Assembly: GCA_964462335.1 (NCBI GenBank)
Contig: CAYWYG010000038.1
Span: 1 to 5,161 of the forward strand
Length of the DNA: 5,161 nt
Origin: JAPUDQ01 sp964462335
Lineage (GTDB): Bacteria; Patescibacteriota; Saccharimonadia; Saccharimonadales; Saccharimonadaceae
Reading direction: 5' to 3'
Shown: positions 4,926-5,161 of the stretch, one piece after another
Numbering within the stretch: position 1 is the stretch's first letter
How the letters are laid out: each line of letters opens with the position of its first letter
Program-made: the position numbers and the translations under genes
The notes under the pieces: generated by a model
What the model saw: only the letters and a program-made list of their open reading frames with translations
Told to the model about the DNA's origin: nothing
The model's database searches: none

Positions 4926-4982
4926 CCTAGCCCATTCCCTACCATGAAATAAGCTAGCACAAGGCTGGCGTATTTCATGGTG
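4926..4982 (+). repeat. 57-bp hairpin repeat, copy 1
   Basis: This copy matches 5105-5161 at 55 of 57 bases. It contains a long hairpin: ACCATGAAATA (4941-4951) pairs perfectly with TATTTCATGGT (4971-4981). Inside that, after a one-base mismatch, GCTAGC pairs with GCTGGC (one G-U) around the loop ACAAG. It starts nine bases after the ATP-grasp stop. No T run follows, so it is not a typical terminator. Confidence 0.85.
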
Positions 4983-5034
4983 CGGGATAGGGTGCGAGCG
5001 GTCGCTTCGCTTCCTATTTCCGCTCCAGAAGGGT

Positions 5035-5062
5035 CGAGTGCAAGCACTCGCTTCCTTTTCTC
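5035..5062 (+). terminator. Hairpin with pyrimidine-rich tail, possible weak terminator
   Basis: CGAGTG-CAAG-CACTCG (5035-5050) is a perfect 6-bp stem with a 4-base loop, followed by CTTCCTTTTCTC. The tail is T-rich but broken by C. It could end the ATPase/ATP-grasp operon inefficiently. Confidence 0.3.
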
Positions 5063-5076
5063 GCTTCACGAAACCC

Positions 5077-5094
5077 ATTTTGCTGTCGCAAAAT
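5077..5094 (+). repeat. Short perfect hairpin between the two 57-bp repeats
   Basis: ATTTTGC (5077-5083) pairs perfectly with GCAAAAT (5088-5094) around the loop TGTC. No T run follows. It is one of several stems in the gene-free last 244 bases. Confidence 0.5.
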
Positions 5095-5104
5095 CAGGCT
5101 TTCG

Positions 5105-5161
5105 CCTAGCCCGTTCCCTACCATGAAATAAGCTAGCACAAGGCTGTCGTATTTCATGGTG
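5105..5161 (+). repeat. 57-bp hairpin repeat, copy 2 (reaches the window end)
   Basis: This is a direct copy of 4926-4982 at an offset of 179 bp, differing at 5113 (G for A) and 5147 (T for G). The 11-bp outer stem (5120-5130 with 5150-5160) is perfectly kept. The change at 5147 breaks one pair of the inner stem. The repeat may continue past the window. Confidence 0.85.

Noticed and set aside
5068..5083. Another recombinase 3' end, because CGAAACCCATTTT resembles the complement of 14-27
   Set aside because: Only about 12 bases match with a one-base gap, the frame is not kept and nothing around it aligns. A chance or distant repeat cannot be told apart.
4926..5161. CRISPR array
   Set aside because: There are only two copies, imperfect, with a 122-bp spacer that itself has hairpins, and no cas genes.

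Overview
This is a bacterial accessory locus built around a tRNA-Arg gene, followed by a more ordinary two-gene metabolic operon. TGA works as a stop codon (it ends the P-type ATPase). Short spacers, apparently leaderless genes and a large serine recombinase beside a tRNA would suit a compact genome of the Patescibacteria/CPR type, Saccharibacteria for example. That placement is an inference and no marker gene here proves it. The recombinase part (about 1-1890) is visibly more A/T-rich than the ATPase part (about 2330-4150), as expected for an inserted element beside resident sequence.

Left part (1-1960). A large serine recombinase (335-1948, +) lies between two inverted copies of a 135-bp sequence (46-180 and 1754-1888, one mismatch). 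That sequence is itself the 3' coding end of a recombinase. At the left end the minus strand (1-180) keeps a natural-looking C-terminus with its own stop. At the right end the recombinase frame instead crosses directly into the antisense strand of a tRNA-Arg(TCT) gene and ends inside it. The junction falls on the last five bases of the tRNA, UACCA. Inverting the segment between the repeats would put the intact recombinase C-terminus back. The 3' end of the recombinase is also a string of small perfect hairpins, two of which look like terminators. Its upstream region (181-334) carries interlaced inverted and direct repeats.

Middle part (1884-2327). The tRNA-Arg is also entered from its 5' side by a small GIY-YIG nuclease gene on the same strand, whose stop codon lies in the tRNA anticodon loop. 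Upstream of the nuclease is a second copy of the first 21 bases of the tRNA gene, split by exactly 36 bp that fold into two back-to-back 7-bp hairpins. The nuclease therefore sits as a cassette between two copies of the tRNA 5' end.

Right part (2328-5161). A heavy-metal P1B-type ATPase with a TPC metal motif is followed one base later by an ATP-grasp ligase-like gene, probably in one operon. The final 244 bp are non-coding and hold two copies of a 57-bp hairpin repeat 179 bp apart, plus two other hairpins.

The strongest candidate for something new is the tRNA-Arg island: a recombinase able in principle to switch its C-terminus by inversion, a tRNA whose CCA end lies inside the element repeat, and a nuclease cassette inserted at the tRNA's other end.
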